Part shown: piece by piece, positions 48,230 through 60,779 of the stretch
Numbering within the stretch: position 1 is the first letter of the stretch
Layout of the letters: every line of letters starts with the position of its first letter
DNA from: Sipunculus nudus
Taxonomy: Eukaryota; Annelida; Sipuncula; Golfingiida; Sipunculidae
Assembly (NCBI GenBank): GCA_026874595.1
Contig: CM049318.1
Coordinates: 52,976,750 to 53,040,749 of the forward strand
Length of the DNA: 64,000 nucleotides
Direction of reading: 5' to 3'
The notes under the pieces: generated by a model
What the model saw: only the letters and a program-made list of their open reading frames with translations
Databases searched by the model: none
What the model was told of the DNA's origin: nothing
Program-made: the position numbers and the translations under genes

Positions 48230-48799
48230 CCGCTGTTACCATATAAAGTTTTTTTTTTCTATCACAATCTGCCTTTGAGGGGAAAAACTAAAGAATAATA
48301 CAGTTATTACACACAACAAATGACAATGCATGGAAAAAAACGCTGCATTTGCACGACACCTCGCAGGCGTATGTCTTCATATATTCTAAAGGTAATTATT
48401 TATTATTTGTAACAGCCGTCACGTCTTGGCGACGAATTATACTTTGCAATTTTCTAATAATTCTTCTCATTCGACATGCTGCATGAATGATCATTTTACG
48501 TCTGTGTGCTATATTCACTAGTACAATACGGCAATTTGGTAACTAATTTAAACCTACGTTCTGCCTTTGTGGTAGACGTGATATGTTATATGTTGTATGA
48601 CTAATAATTACCACCATCCTGGTGCCTACACTGAGTTAATCGCGTTAATTACGTCCTCATGTTAATATCGCAATATACATATAATTCTTGTTTTGCTACC
48701 TAAAATAGTCCTGTAGGCAATAGTCTGTAAGAGCATATATATTCTGTATAGACAGTGTATTTTATTAAGTATAAATTAATTTATGTCAGGATATGGATC

Positions 48800-48805
<6 letters not shown>

Positions 48806-48869
<64 letters not shown>
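48806..48869. repeat. (AT)n microsatellite
   Basis: Pure AT array. Confidence 0.95.
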
Positions 48870-48872
<3 letters not shown>

Positions 48873-50537
48873 CGACTGAATCGAATAAAGTTAGTTGGGC
48901 AATGCATTATAACATTAAAATTTAATAGGTGAGGTTATACATTAACCTTCGAATACGTTAAACAACGGCTGATAGAACAGAGCTGCCCTGTTAAACAAGC
49001 GCACCTACAGATTCAAGGGCCACTGTTCGGGGCGCTCCACAAAGTGAACAGACAGACTGGCGCCCGCAAATGGGACTATATTTTCTGGTGTGCTTCATAT
49101 TCGCTATGTTAAATATTCGTGATTTTCACTTTTCCATTGTTTTGAAAGGGGGGGGGGGTGTTATTTGATTTACACATACAGTAACTTGCGTTTTGCAAAT
49201 AACCATCGTTATATCACTTGCCTAATATGTACACAAATTCTTGACAATGGCACCAGGAGCTAAAGAAAAATCGAACAGATGAAACATTTTCACACAATAG
49301 TGGCAGATATAAAAAGAATTTATATTATTTAAATAATCAGTCTTACGGGTAAGATCAAATGTATGCTAATATTGAAACTATCGGCACAATATACGTGGAA
49401 TGCCATTGAGGCTACAGAATAAATTACTGTCTACCTTTGGACATGTGGTGTCTTATTTTCGCGAAAAATTCACCTTCGCAAACAAAGCGAATTTGGAACC
49501 CTCGCGTTTAAAGAGACAGCCACAGTATACATGATCATGAAACCCATAAATAATACCACGCTTTACGTAATACGCAAATCTCCTGTCAGGACGCTTACGG
49601 ATCTGGTACTCCAACTAGACACCATTTATCCTTATTACAAAAAAAATATTTAACTGAACAGAGGAATGTGACTTAATGAAATATTACGAAAATGCATTAT
49701 AGAAATTATAAAAGAAACAATGAAATAGGTGCTCCTGTTTATAGCCGAGTCATTTTGAAGACAAACTTTTACACAGGGCAAAACACGTTACAATAGAGAT
49801 TGCTTATTATAAGTATGGACGGGTGTAAAAGATCACTCATTTAAACTCCTTGGTCTAAACTAAAGCTCACAAAGTGCAATAGTTAGATATCATTGTATCG
49901 TCTACATTATCAAAAACAAGAAATGATAAGAATCCAGTCAGAGCTTGACCTGAGGATATCGAAACAAAATGAGTCAATGACTGAAGTATGTAATATTCCC
50001 ACCCATAGACAGACGGACATACAGACGGACTGACAAACCCTTACATAGCCGAGACAATCCATAGTCAAACTCTCAGCAGCAACAGCTGTTTGACAACATA
50101 AGTGTGCTATGTGGAATGTGACTTCGGAGGCTGAGGGAAGTCATTACATATATTGCTGTGTGTATTCGCTGCCATTTTACTGGCTAATAATGTGTTTTGA
50201 CACCAGACGGCGGGCAAGCATACCCTGAAATGTATGGAACAACTGGCAGCCAATCAATATCCTCTATACATAGCGATATATCAACAATAGGAAACTTTGT
50301 ATAAGATTCCCGGCATAAACCGCCTGTTCATTGCGACTGGAATATATTTTTCTGAAGTCTACTAACATGTTAGTCTTTCTTTGCAACCAAACTGAGTTTT
50401 AAACCTCTGACAGATGATTAGGAACCGTATCACAAAGCATGTATTTTAAACATTAAGCTATTTGCCCAAAGTGGTAGAAGATGTATCAATGCAAAAGTAC
50501 TAACCCATTGGCTCAACCAGTCTTACTCAATAAACTA

Positions 50538-51435
50538 TGTTACGGAACCTAATATCAACACATCACGTATGCGTGATGAACATAAATTTTGTAATGGAAA
50601 AAAATAGAATCTGTAACACTAGGCAGCCTGAAATGTCTAGGAAAATGAATAAAGAAATCAGTGTTTTTTTTGTTAACAAATACTTATAATTTATTCTTAA
50701 TACAATCCTAACATTACAATGCACTAAATCAATACAATTTCACAGTATAACAAGAGTACAACAGCAAATCAATACAAGTGTATAAATAAATTGTACAGTA
50801 CCTTGATACCACTACTGTCACAGCGACAACAAGTCCCTTATAACGTACAACTTAGATGAACAGTTCACATGAATCTTCTTGGGAATAACAGTCCAGTTCA
50901 TTCACAAATCAATCCGTTGTAATCCAAAAGTTATTGTTATTATCCCGAAAGCAAACTGAAGACTATACAAGATCCGTCACAAATTTAGGAAAAAATCTAT
51001 AACTGCCGCACTTGTCGGAAAAGGTCCACAACTGAATTACACTCTTCTGTGTCCGCTGGAATATTTCTCTCCTCTCCCCTGGCTCTAAAACACAGCCCCT
51101 TATTTATAATTTTTCACCTAAAGCCGAGAACTTTCCATTTCTCGAACAATCCAAAAAACCCAATAATACACACATTACAGGAAACATCTAGAACAACGAA
51201 TGCTGTGTTTCTACATATCAGGGTTCACACGTGGGCCGGCCCGGCTTGGCCAGGCGAGAAAGCACCAGACTAGCATGACCGCTGTGTTTACACGTTGGCC
51301 GCACCCGGCCAGCTAGAACAAGGAACGCTGTACCTTAACAACGCACAGGGCTTGAGCCAAACACGAATCAGAATGTCAACAGCGCACAATAAAAGAGACA
51401 TTTCATCAGCTCACAATAAAACAGACATCTGTAAC

Positions 51436-51436
<1 letters not shown>
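50538..51436 (-). mobile_element. Solo LTR of the Gmr1-like retrotransposon family
   Basis: On the plus strand it begins TGTTACGGAACC and ends CTGTAACA, like the left LTR at 25,097, and is collinear with it throughout. It is 899 bp, the fullest LTR in the window, and keeps the block that is deleted from 25,097-25,841. The flanks acta (50,534-50,537) and acta (51,437-51,440) form a 4-bp target duplication. The right flank continues into (AT)n. ORFs at 51,049-51,513 are not genes. Confidence 0.85.

Positions 51437-51438
<2 letters not shown>

Positions 51439-51485
<47 letters not shown>
51439..51485. repeat. (AT)n microsatellite
   Basis: AT array immediately next to the solo LTR. Confidence 0.95.
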
Positions 51486-51487
<2 letters not shown>

Positions 51488-51489
51488 CA

Positions 51490-52024
51490 GTAAAAAATGC
51501 ATATACATTGTAGCAATAATAATCAGATCAATTAATTTTTTAGAGATGATGATTACTGAGACGGACTTAAAGTAACAATTTAATTATAGATGCAATTAAT
51601 TTCCTTTATTGTGTCAATTAGTGTAAATATAAGAATATAAGAGCAAGAAACAAATTGATTAAATTAATCAGAGTTAGTTTAATTTACAATTAAACAAGGA
51701 GTGCCAGTTTTATGACAGAAAAGTGCATTAATTTACGACATCAACCGGCATTTTTTTAAAGATAACTTTCTATTGGTTAGGTGAAACGGGCAAGTTATAA
51801 AAAAATCTACTGAATGGGCAAACATCTATGTTGTGTCGCGTTTAACGACATCAGTTATAATTAATTAGTCTCGTTTTGAAAAGAGCGCCATATCTTCCGT
51901 AGCAAACCACATAGTCAAGTAGACTCGCTCGCTGCTCATAAAAAGTGATGCCGTTAAGGTGTAGTTAAACTTTCAGGAAAAAGCCGGACAGTATTAGGTT
52001 GGCTTCTTCAGCTGCTGTTCAGCA
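51490..52024. other. Unique sequence; possible promoter at the right end
   Basis: AT-rich. A TATA-like cataaaaag at about 51,936 lies 88 bases before the ATG of the next candidate. Nothing else was recognised. Confidence 0.3.
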
Positions 52025-52156
52025 ATGTTGCTGTCAGATTTGAGCAAGCACCTGCCTTCCCCGTCCGGTAAAAGCTGTCTATATGGGAAGCCAATTAAAG
52101 ACAGACTGACAGTCGCTGGGAGACGCCAGAGACCCAGCATTGGCGCTCTGAGGTAG
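52025..52156 (+). CDS. Candidate first coding exon, unassigned
   Basis: An ATG with purine at -3 (agcaATGt) opens 43 codons (MLLSDLSKHLPSPSGKSC, later RRQRPSIGALR). The frame ends at TAG, but a donor-like ctgag|gtagcg at 52,152/52,153 just before the stop would allow splicing. The sequence is more GC-rich and less repetitive than its surroundings. No domain was recognised, and a chance frame is possible. Confidence 0.25.
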   Translation: MLLSDLSKHLPSPSGKSCLYGKPIKDRLTVAGRRQRPSIGALR

Positions 52157-52159
52157 CGT

Positions 52160-53110
52160 TAATTCTTATACGGACATATATTGCAGTGGATGCCCGCTCA
52201 TGTTTACGACAAGTTTTATATATCCCGGTCAGTAAATGCCACTTGGGATTATGTGCCTGTTTATCTTGTGCAGTCTGAAATAAACCATGCTTTTATTCTA
52301 CCTTATATTTCCGTTATTTGGTATGCGTTCATCCCCGTTCGTGTGTGTTTGTGTGCGTGCATGTTCATAACATAAATCACGCAAACATAAACAGAATGTC
52401 AGGACATTTCGGAAATGGACCAATGAACAATCGATTACATTTTTGTTTGGATCGGCAAATGATCCGAATCGAGGAACGTCCTGAAGCAATATTCACAGAA
52501 TGAAGTCACTAATGCACGAATGAACCGGAAATATGGGCCGAATAAGTGAATGCAAAAACGGATTTAGGAGCTTCCAAGAATAAGGACCTCCACTTTTTAC
52601 GGAGGCATGCATTCCTTATAATGCAGTTTTCTAATTATAATATAAGTTCATCCCTCTTTATTCTACCAAGTAAAATTTAGGCAATACGTTATATTATGTA
52701 TATTATGTATGTTACATTGACTTGTATAATGTTATATGTGATAATGTTATATTTTATCTTATTATTATTAACATATTTTGTTATATTTTATTAACAAATA
52801 TTATATTTATCATATAATTTTATGTTTTTTTGCAATATTAAATTATAACAACAGCTATATAATTATGAGCAATTAATTTCGCCGAATGATAACGTGAGGA
52901 ATAAGTTAACTTATTGATCCCCCTTCCTGAAACTTCGAGAAAGTATAACTTCATTATTATCTGGGGATGATTAACCACCCCGTCGATTTGTAGAACATCT
53001 ATTGCATCATTCTGGTGTATAAACACTATTAAACAGGGCCCATCCCATTTTAGACGCGTGCACGTGGCACCACACTGTTTTGAATATGTTGCATGCTCTT
53101 CTTTCGTTCT
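52160..53110. other. No feature recognised
   Basis: AT-rich unique sequence with short ORFs on both strands at 52,181-52,503 that show no domain character. Confidence 0.45.
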
Positions 53111-53121
53111 TAAAAAACGTG

Positions 53122-53125
<4 letters not shown>

Positions 53126-53174
<49 letters not shown>

Positions 53175-53195
53175 ATTTCTCCCTCCCTCCCTACC

Positions 53196-53261
<66 letters not shown>
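53126..53261. repeat. (CT)n-(AT)n compound microsatellite
   Basis: CT array 53,126-53,180 and AT array 53,202-53,261. They give the false Ser-Leu/Tyr-Ile ORFs on both strands. Confidence 0.95.
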
Positions 53262-53265
<4 letters not shown>

Positions 53266-53651
53266 ACCCAAGCAGTGCCGCAGCTGTCCCGCCTCAAAAC
53301 CCGGAATAAAAGCTTGAATCAACACTGCATGGTCATATTTAGAAGTTTTCCCGTAATTTTTTTCATGTCTCCCTGGAATATCTATGATGAAATTTAGCTA
53401 CAGCGGGAACCATCAAAGGTGACTTCAATTTCACACGGTGATCAATAATCTGTATTTTAATTATCATTGTTTATATAATTTTCTCATCAGACTTTTATGA
53501 AACAAACTTCAACAGATCCAATGTACTACTTCCACATTTTATTTCTTTCATCATCGAGAGAATTGTATCACTTTATATTTATTTTGTGTGTGATATACAA
53601 GATGTACATGGACCCTGTACATATATACTGTATATGTACTACTATATACGC

Positions 53652-55113
53652 CCAAGCAAGAGCCCTGCGCGGGCCGGAATTTAGAGCCCGCACCCGCCCC
53701 GCAAAATAAACCCAAGGCCCGCAACCGCACAGCCCCGCAGTTGTTAAAACCCGCCCCGCACCTCCCCGCACTTACAAAAAATAAATCGACCCGCACCCGC
53801 CCCGCACATTTAGCTTTCAGCCCGCATCCGCCCCGCCCCGCATTTTTACCAAAAGTCAACCCGCATTCAACCCGCAAATAAACATAAGACATGATAAGAG
53901 ACAACCAGAAAGGTAGCCAACTAAAATATATGATTAATTTTTATATTTTTTCATAATGCATGGAAGACCACCTTCTGTGAGTACATACCATGTTTTGCTG
54001 ATGGTATGACATTTCCAGTTTTTTTTTCACTTGTATTTTATTTTTATTTTAAATATAAAAATACAGTTATTTACCGTAATATAAGTGGAAATGTCAGTAA
54101 CTGGGACACACTAATCAAATATTGCCTTTGTGTCCCCTTTAAATATTTAAAGTAATTATAAATTCAATATATTCATATAATTAGCTAACAATATATAATT
54201 AAAGTTTAAAAATATTTTCTATGCATATGCTGCCATAAGGAAACAAAATAAAACTCAAGCATAAAGCAATCATTTTCTATCAAGTTTGTATGCCTAGAGT
54301 TACACTACTAGCTAGTCACTAGCTGCACTACCATGAGACAGTACTTGCTCAACACAGTTCACACCTTTTATTTGACAAAGACTTCGATCCTGTTCAGTGA
54401 TGATCAGCTAATTAGCTGAGATGGAAGGCTGTGGTACTGCAGAGGGAGTCAGCTCTAGGTCATGGTTGTGTACACAAGAGTAGATATCAAATGAGTGCCA
54501 TGTTCGTTATCTCATTCTGCTTTGTCCTTATAAAGACACCTCTAAACTAACCAGTGTTTATTGGCTCATCCATGATTAGCACACCTCAGTCTTAAAGCTA
54601 TATCCAGCTGGTGACAGAGCCATATGCACCCATGCTGTGACTATTATAATATCACAGGCATAATCCTGGTGCTCTGCCCTCAGCCATGTTACGTAATATC
54701 TGAGACTGGCCACATGTATAGGCCTACAGTGCTGAACATTCTATGATTATGCAACGCTATTTCCAGGTACATATGTGAAATATTCTGAAAAGTGGTCTCT
54801 TCAAAGATGAATCTTTCTCAAAACTGAGAGAATTTATATTTCACAAGTGCAATATATAATAATGTAGTTATTAAGAAATTTTAATAACCGAAGGAACATA
54901 AACAGACCTGCAGTTTTTACATTTAAGATAATTTGATCATCTTCTTGCTACATAACCATGTTTTCGGCCCGCAGAAACCCGCACTAAAATTTCATTTAAC
55001 CCGCCCCGCCCCGCATATCCCACCTTTTAGCCCGCACCCGCCCCGCCCCGCAGGGAATTTTTTATGGCCCGCCCCGCCCCACGCGGGGCGGGTTTTGGTT
55101 CGCGCAGGGTTCT
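53652..55113. mobile_element. hAT-like element with CCCGC-rich ends
   Basis: The left end carries agagccctgcgcgggcc and the complement of the right end carries agaaccctgcgcgaacc. Both ends then contain repeated cccgc/gccccgc words, over about 230 bp on the left and 150 bp on the right. The repeat tatacgc lies at 53,645-53,651 and 55,114-55,120, a 7-8 bp target duplication candidate. The 1-kb interior is AT-rich without a transposase ORF, so it is non-autonomous. The 117-aa and 74-aa ORFs are translated terminal repeats. Confidence 0.65.
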
Positions 55114-55857
55114 TATACGCACGTCCACGAACATATGTGCATCAGAACAACGACTGATCTGCATCATATTTATTTTTTTTATCTACCTTATGGTCCATAA
55201 TTATAATAATTATAATACACATATATTTGATGTGCCATAAGATCTTACCTTCCCTAAACAAAAATCATGTCAGGGCGCCTTTTTTGATTAAAAATATTTT
55301 TCTTCAAGTTGTACTTGGTTTTGAATCAGGCAGCTTGGGACTTGGTACAACATGAATGATAGAATAAGGGCTTGCTGTGATTCCAAATGGGTTAATGGAG
55401 CATTTAAAGGTCTGTGCTTCAAATTATGAATGAACCAAGACAGCAGAATTCCATTACGTTTTCAACAGGAGCTACCGGTTACTGGTGTAGCGGGCAATGT
55501 TAATCGAATTCCCCGGAACACGGGCTTTCATACGACATCCGAAAATCTGTCACGTCAACTTTCAAGATGGTGGTTCCTGTGTCAGCGTAATCACATGAAT
55601 CATGTGATTGATGGGGGATGAACTACTCACAATCTTTTGTGTTTTAAAAGTAAGAATGCATGATCTATTTCAACTCACATATTCCCAATGTAATTTATAT
55701 GCATTTACATGTATGTATCTTTTACATGTATATGTTACGATGAGGGTATGAGCAACCCACTTTTTGTTATTAATTAATAGTAATATTAATAGAAGCAAAG
55801 TAAAAGTAATAGAAATAGGAATAGATGAAAAACTGTTGTTACAGTAAGATTTTATAC

Positions 55858-55858
<1 letters not shown>

Positions 55859-55916
<58 letters not shown>
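55859..55916. repeat. (AT)n microsatellite
   Basis: Pure AT array. Confidence 0.95.
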
Positions 55917-55918
<2 letters not shown>

Positions 55919-55989
55919 CGGAACCAATTATCAATATAGAAATAAACCCATCAGCCTCTATAGAAAACAATCGACGGTGTTGTATTTTC

Positions 55990-56310
55990 TTCTTCCCGTT
56001 TTTTTTTCTTTTCCTTCTATATGGTTTTTCTTCTATCCATGTTTTTCTTTTTAATGCCTTTGAATCCATGTTTTTCTTCTTTATGCGTTTTTCTTCAATT
56101 CATGTTTTTTCTCTTAACCGTTTTTTTTTCTTCTATCCGTGTTTTTCTTTTATCCGTGTGGTCCTCTGTATGTGGTTTTCCTCTCTATGTGCATTTTCTT
56201 TTATCCGCGTGTTTCTTCTTAGGTATTTTTTCTTCTATATATGTGTTTTTCTTCTATGCGTTATTTTATTCTATTCGTGTGTTTCTTCTATATGTATTTT
56301 TATTTGGACA
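55990..56310. repeat. Decayed T-rich minisatellite
   Basis: About a dozen imperfect units of roughly 20-25 bp around tgtttttcttctatccgtg. It explains the Phe-rich ORFs at 55,825-56,331. Confidence 0.7.
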
Positions 56311-56339
56311 TTGACCTTTCTTCATGGATGACTGATGAC

Positions 56340-57895
56340 TGATGAGCCCCTTACTTTATTTTTATCTTGACTTAATATTCAAGGTCATCACCTTTTTAGC
56401 CTATTATCGCCAGGGGGAGGACTCTTACGCAAAAGCCACCTTCAGTGTTGGTCGCTGAAGAATATGCAGAAGCAGCTTGCCAGTCAACGGACTCGTCTTC
56501 TCTTAAATATTATATATCTTATATATTATAAACGACTTCTGAGTCTTATATTCACGGCTATCCGAGAAAGCTTGAACAATTTTTATATTACTTTAACTTT
56601 ACTGTGTTTCCTTTACAGTCATTTACTAATAACATAGACTCGTGACATTTGTAAAGCACAAAATATCCCCAAGTGTGTGGACAACCTTGGGTAGTCCAAC
56701 TTTCAAAGAGGATCAAATAGCGTTCTAAAGCAAAGCAAAGTGTCTGTTCTCAAAATGTTGTGCTGATTCCGGGGTAACTGTGCTTTTAGTTTATTTAATC
56801 TTACATGTCGAGCTGTTCTTTTCTCATTTCTGGACGGCCGGACGGTTTTGAGACGAACATATGTGTCACCTGGGAGTCCAGGCGTGCCAAGGCAATGACT
56901 GTAACGGGACCATTCGACATATACACGGGACATTGAGCTTGAATGATCACATTTGGTGTGGATTATCGCTCCATCAAGTCTGGAGTTAGCCAAGCAAAGT
57001 TTCACTGATTGATTTGTCAATAAAGACTCTCACCCAGGATAAAAGCAAATATCTTTGCAACATAGGGGCCGTATGTTAAGATTTCATGCAACCTCCATTA
57101 CACGTTGCTCCTGGTAATCGAAATTTGATTTTAAATTGCCCCCGGAAATGACCTGAATTTGAATTCAGGTTACCCGAGCACTTTTGAGATTAAACTCTTC
57201 GCTGATTCAGCTAAATCATAAATATCCCATACCTTTCACTCAAGGACCTGTTATTGCATAAAGCGTACGGAGAATTTAATGATGACTTCAATATATGTGA
57301 AAAAAGCGCAACATTTTATGATATGGTTGAATATACCGATATACAAAGATTAAGATATACAAAGATTTAACCTCATTTAAGAAATCCAGATAATTAATAC
57401 ATGAATTCAACATATTGTAAAATACAATAATTTTGAACAAATACACTTAAAGAATCAAATGTGTTCATGGATCAGCCTGAAATAGCAAAGGAAAGAATGG
57501 TATCGTTGGAATTCAATCGACTAATCGGCTATAATTATGTATTTATATATATATATATATTCTTCAGGGAGAAATAACATAGCTATGATTAAATGAATAA
57601 CTGCTCTTACCACCAGCTACTGTTATATTTGTTTTGCCAAGGAATACTTGGCAGTTTTAAAAAGCTCTTCATAATAATATCTTTATGCAGTTGATAACTG
57701 ATTTGTTGTAAATGTTTTACACGGGAAACATATGTTCTTGTAGCCGCTTTTATAGGAACACGGGAGGCGAAGAGATTTGATTTTCCATCTGTTTTAAGTT
57801 ACCTGTATATATCAAAGCCATAGTCCATCGGCATATCTTAATGCTGCACTTATATAAGTAGTGTCCGTCTATATGTGGTGGATGTTCATGGAAAG
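56340..57895. other. No gene recognised
   Basis: Unique AT-rich sequence. A 105-codon minus frame at 56,703-57,020 is non-repetitive (SSMSRVYVEWSRYSHC) but has no recognised domain or splice context; I give it about 0.15 as coding. Confidence 0.4.
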
Positions 57896-57898
57896 ACT

Positions 57899-57901
57899 AC
57901 C

Positions 57902-57948
<47 letters not shown>

Positions 57949-57962
57949 CCTCTCTCTCTCTT
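57899..57962. repeat. Poly-C plus (CT)n
   Basis: A run of C followed by a CT array. Confidence 0.95.
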
Positions 57963-58667
57963 TAATATCACTCATACGTAATAAAGCAACAAGGTTATCT
58001 AACTCTATCTAACTCTACAAGCAGAAACGATTGAGGCATGCAACTCGGTTAGGTACAAAAAATCTGTCTCGCTTGTCTTTAGATCTGGCTACGCGTGTAC
58101 GTGACAGGAGAGGGAAACCAAATATTTGATAAAAGTAAGTTGGATAATATTAGTATTTATTTCAGGCAATTTTCGTAACCGGGTAAACCTTAAATGCTAA
58201 TTAAGTAAACCATGGGATGAGCGTACCGTGGGCCTGACGACAAGTCGTCTAGACGACGCAAAATACAGTAAGAACGCTCGGGCTAAACTACAGCTAAATC
58301 CTGAATAACGGGCCACTGTTACTTAGTCTAAAAGGATTCATTCGCGTAACGCATCCGACCAGCTACAAAGGGTTCGGTTAGAATCGTGAAAATGTCTGTA
58401 TTTTGTTCGTTCAGAAAGCTTTTCCAGCTTATACTGTGCGGTTTTAAGTTTGTCAAGCAAGGGTATACATTTTGGATTATAGGCGTTTATCAGAAACTTA
58501 GACATAAATCATTAATAAATATTGCGGCTGCGCGTATATATTATGCGTTGTTCAGACAGAAAGAAAGAAAATTAAATATAACAAAATAAATCTTTGAACG
58601 TGGACTGTAAGGATATTTATAGATACCTAGTGAATCCCACATACCGATGAAAGATGGCTTTATTTAC
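57963..58667. other. No feature recognised
   Basis: AT-rich unique sequence; the 67-codon ORF at 58,386-58,589 has no recognisable character. Confidence 0.4.
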
Positions 58668-59134
58668 AATTGTGCTACATCCAGTGAAAGATACTCAAAA
58701 GCAAACTAAAGTCTATATAAAATCTGTTACAAATTTCAAGAAGATCTATAACTGCTACAATTATCGGAAAGGTCCACAAACTGACTCACACTCTTCCGTG
58801 TACGCTGGAATATTTCTCTTTCCTCCCTTTGGTTCTAAAACACAGCCCCTATTTATAACTTTTTTATCCGAAAATTCCATAAACTTTTTTTCACGAACAA
58901 CCGAAAGAACCCAACAATACATAAAACATACGCCTAGAGAACATTACAAGACACGCGCTCATAGAGCGCGACCAGCCCAGAAATTTCCAGATTAGCATGA
59001 GCCCTGTGTTTCTACACGTCAGACCCCTCACGTGGGCTGGCCCGGCTCGCGCGTCTCCCATGGCAACGGACAATGCTAGCGCTACACAGACACATGCAAG
59101 ACTGCTGCACACAATAAAAGGGACACCTGTAACA
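58668..59134 (-). mobile_element. Truncated LTR of the Gmr1-like family
   Basis: Collinear with 50,920-51,436 (tataaaatctgttacaaatt, cacactcttccgtgt, cacagcccctatttataac) and ends in acctgtaaca at 59,134. The TGTTACGG half is missing. ORFs at 58,654-59,236 are LTR translations. Confidence 0.75.
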
Positions 59135-59739
59135 GACGTCATAGTTACCGTACCAAACACCAGTCTTATTCATTCTGGACAAGTGCACGTATGAGCCTGC
59201 TGAGTGGGAAAAGAAAGGTATCAGAGTATTTGACACTGAAAAATAATTGTTTAGCCCATGTTTGGCATAACCTTTTTTTTTATAAATACCGATAGGCCTA
59301 CAGATTGTAATATTTTGAACTTTGAATGAAACTACAGCTGTCAGACGTGAACATGTAATTTAATTTGATACGTCTGGATATTTATTCGTCAGTGCTTGCA
59401 AATCAGTCTGTACTGAGCGAAACAATGTAGGCTAAGGCGGCTTATATACAATAATTCTGCAACTGAATAGATAATTTATGACAATTTCTCATTATTATGC
59501 CCTCCTTGTTCAAAACTAAATATGTTAATTGCAGTACGTTTTAATAAGATCTAAACTAAGCGGTTTGCATACAATCTCGTATATAGGTCTACATTAACAT
59601 ATAGGCTATCTAAAAAATAGATGGAAGATTTATTTCATTTAGATCAACAGCCAAAAAAAACCATTGTTTACAGTCAAAAGGGTTTGTTCCTAGCCATAGC
59701 TGGAATGGAAGAATACCAAAGAGTTCTGCTCAGGCCAAT

Positions 59740-60165
59740 TTGGCACCGAATCGCCAAGATGCTGAAATGGTGGCGATTCGTAGCCAATCAAACTGTCGTG
59801 TTAAATCCATTAGGACGATATTGCTCGACAGGAGTACGTACGAAATGCTACGATAGTGACACGATGACAGCACGATATGACACGAGACTTTAAAAAATGT
59901 TCACGACACCGTTGCGGCGTCCAGGAAACTGGTGCGATACCTCCACGACTGGGCTATGGCTTTTGGACAACGCCCCTACGAAGGGACTTTACATGTTGAG
60001 CGTTTAAAAAAAAGCGCCACGAGTAATGAGTGCTTCAGACATAGCTACGAAGATCGCCGACTGTTCAAGACATCATTTACGACCCTCCCCCCTCCCCCCC
60101 CCCCCCGGTCGCCCTGACTTCCTCACGCATTATTATGGTGTCAGTTCGTGGTGATTTGGCGCCAA
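59740..60165. mobile_element. Possible MITE with CGA-rich interior
   Basis: Positions 59,740-59,759 and the complement of 60,146-60,165 match in 16 of 20 bases. A perfect 10-bp hairpin (cgaatcgcca/tggcgattcg) sits at 59,747-59,780. The interior is rich in acgac/acgata words like the MITE at 16,190. No clear target duplication was found. The 90-aa and 61-aa ORFs here are probably not genes. Confidence 0.4.
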
Positions 60166-60775
60166 CTGCGTCAAAGTGGGAAGGGGGCATTCGTGGATAC
60201 AATGTTTCATGTATAGCCTACTTGTCAACATTGGCACCTAAAATGAACAACTCGGGTGAACCGTCACACACCTCAAAACACTCTTGTGTATCTGTGATGT
60301 AGGCCTGTTTCAGTAAACCTTACATTTTCGGTATATAAATGATTTGATTTCCATAATAAAGTTAGTCAGATTTATTTCACAATTTAACTCAGTCGAAGAA
60401 AACGTAGAGCAGGTTATTTTCAGTCTTGTGTCTTGTGGTTCTAGACTTGTTAACTAATAAGCCCATGACATGACACAATGTCGAAAGCCATTCAACATCT
60501 CATCATTCCCCCTTAATTAATATAGCCTAATTGTGTAAATTGTGATTTTGTAAATTCATAGGTACGGTGTAGCCCTTAATCCCTCTATATTTATAACTAT
60601 CAGTGTTTGTATACAGTTTTATCAAATTTGAATAATATTCATCTAAATTTACTATCTAAATTATACCGGTACCTGCAAATATGCTTCATATGAAAACGGA
60701 GACAACCGTACACCAACAGTTGGCCTCAGAGTAGAAAACAATCATTTTATTCCATTAGTGTTATTACATTATTAA
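60166..60775. other. No feature recognised
   Basis: AT-rich unique sequence up to the TRIM. Confidence 0.45.
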
Positions 60776-60779
60776 TTAT

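Larger units (their letters stand above)
47101..50533. other. Unique sequence with microsatellites, no gene recognised
   Basis: Contains a purine-rich GA tract (about 47,990-48,120), (AT)n at 48,177-48,225 and (AT)n at 48,806-48,869. The rest is AT-rich without ORFs longer than 66 codons. Confidence 0.5.

Noticed and set aside
51049-51513. Two ORFs of 74 and 72 aa
   Set aside because: Inside the solo LTR; equivalent frames are not kept in the other LTR copies.
53058-53397. Overlapping ORFs of 83, 96 and 105 aa
   Set aside because: Reading of (CT)n and (AT)n in several frames on both strands.
53551-53904. 117-aa Gly/Arg-rich ORF
   Set aside because: Translation of the CCCGC-word transposon end.
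55825-56331. 168-aa Phe-rich ORF resembling a membrane protein
   Set aside because: The hydrophobicity comes from a T-rich minisatellite; a second frame is equally open.
50538-59134. LTRs at 50,538 and 58,668 as the two ends of one retrotransposon
   Set aside because: No gag or pol remnant lies between them, the right one is truncated, and the left one has its own target duplication.
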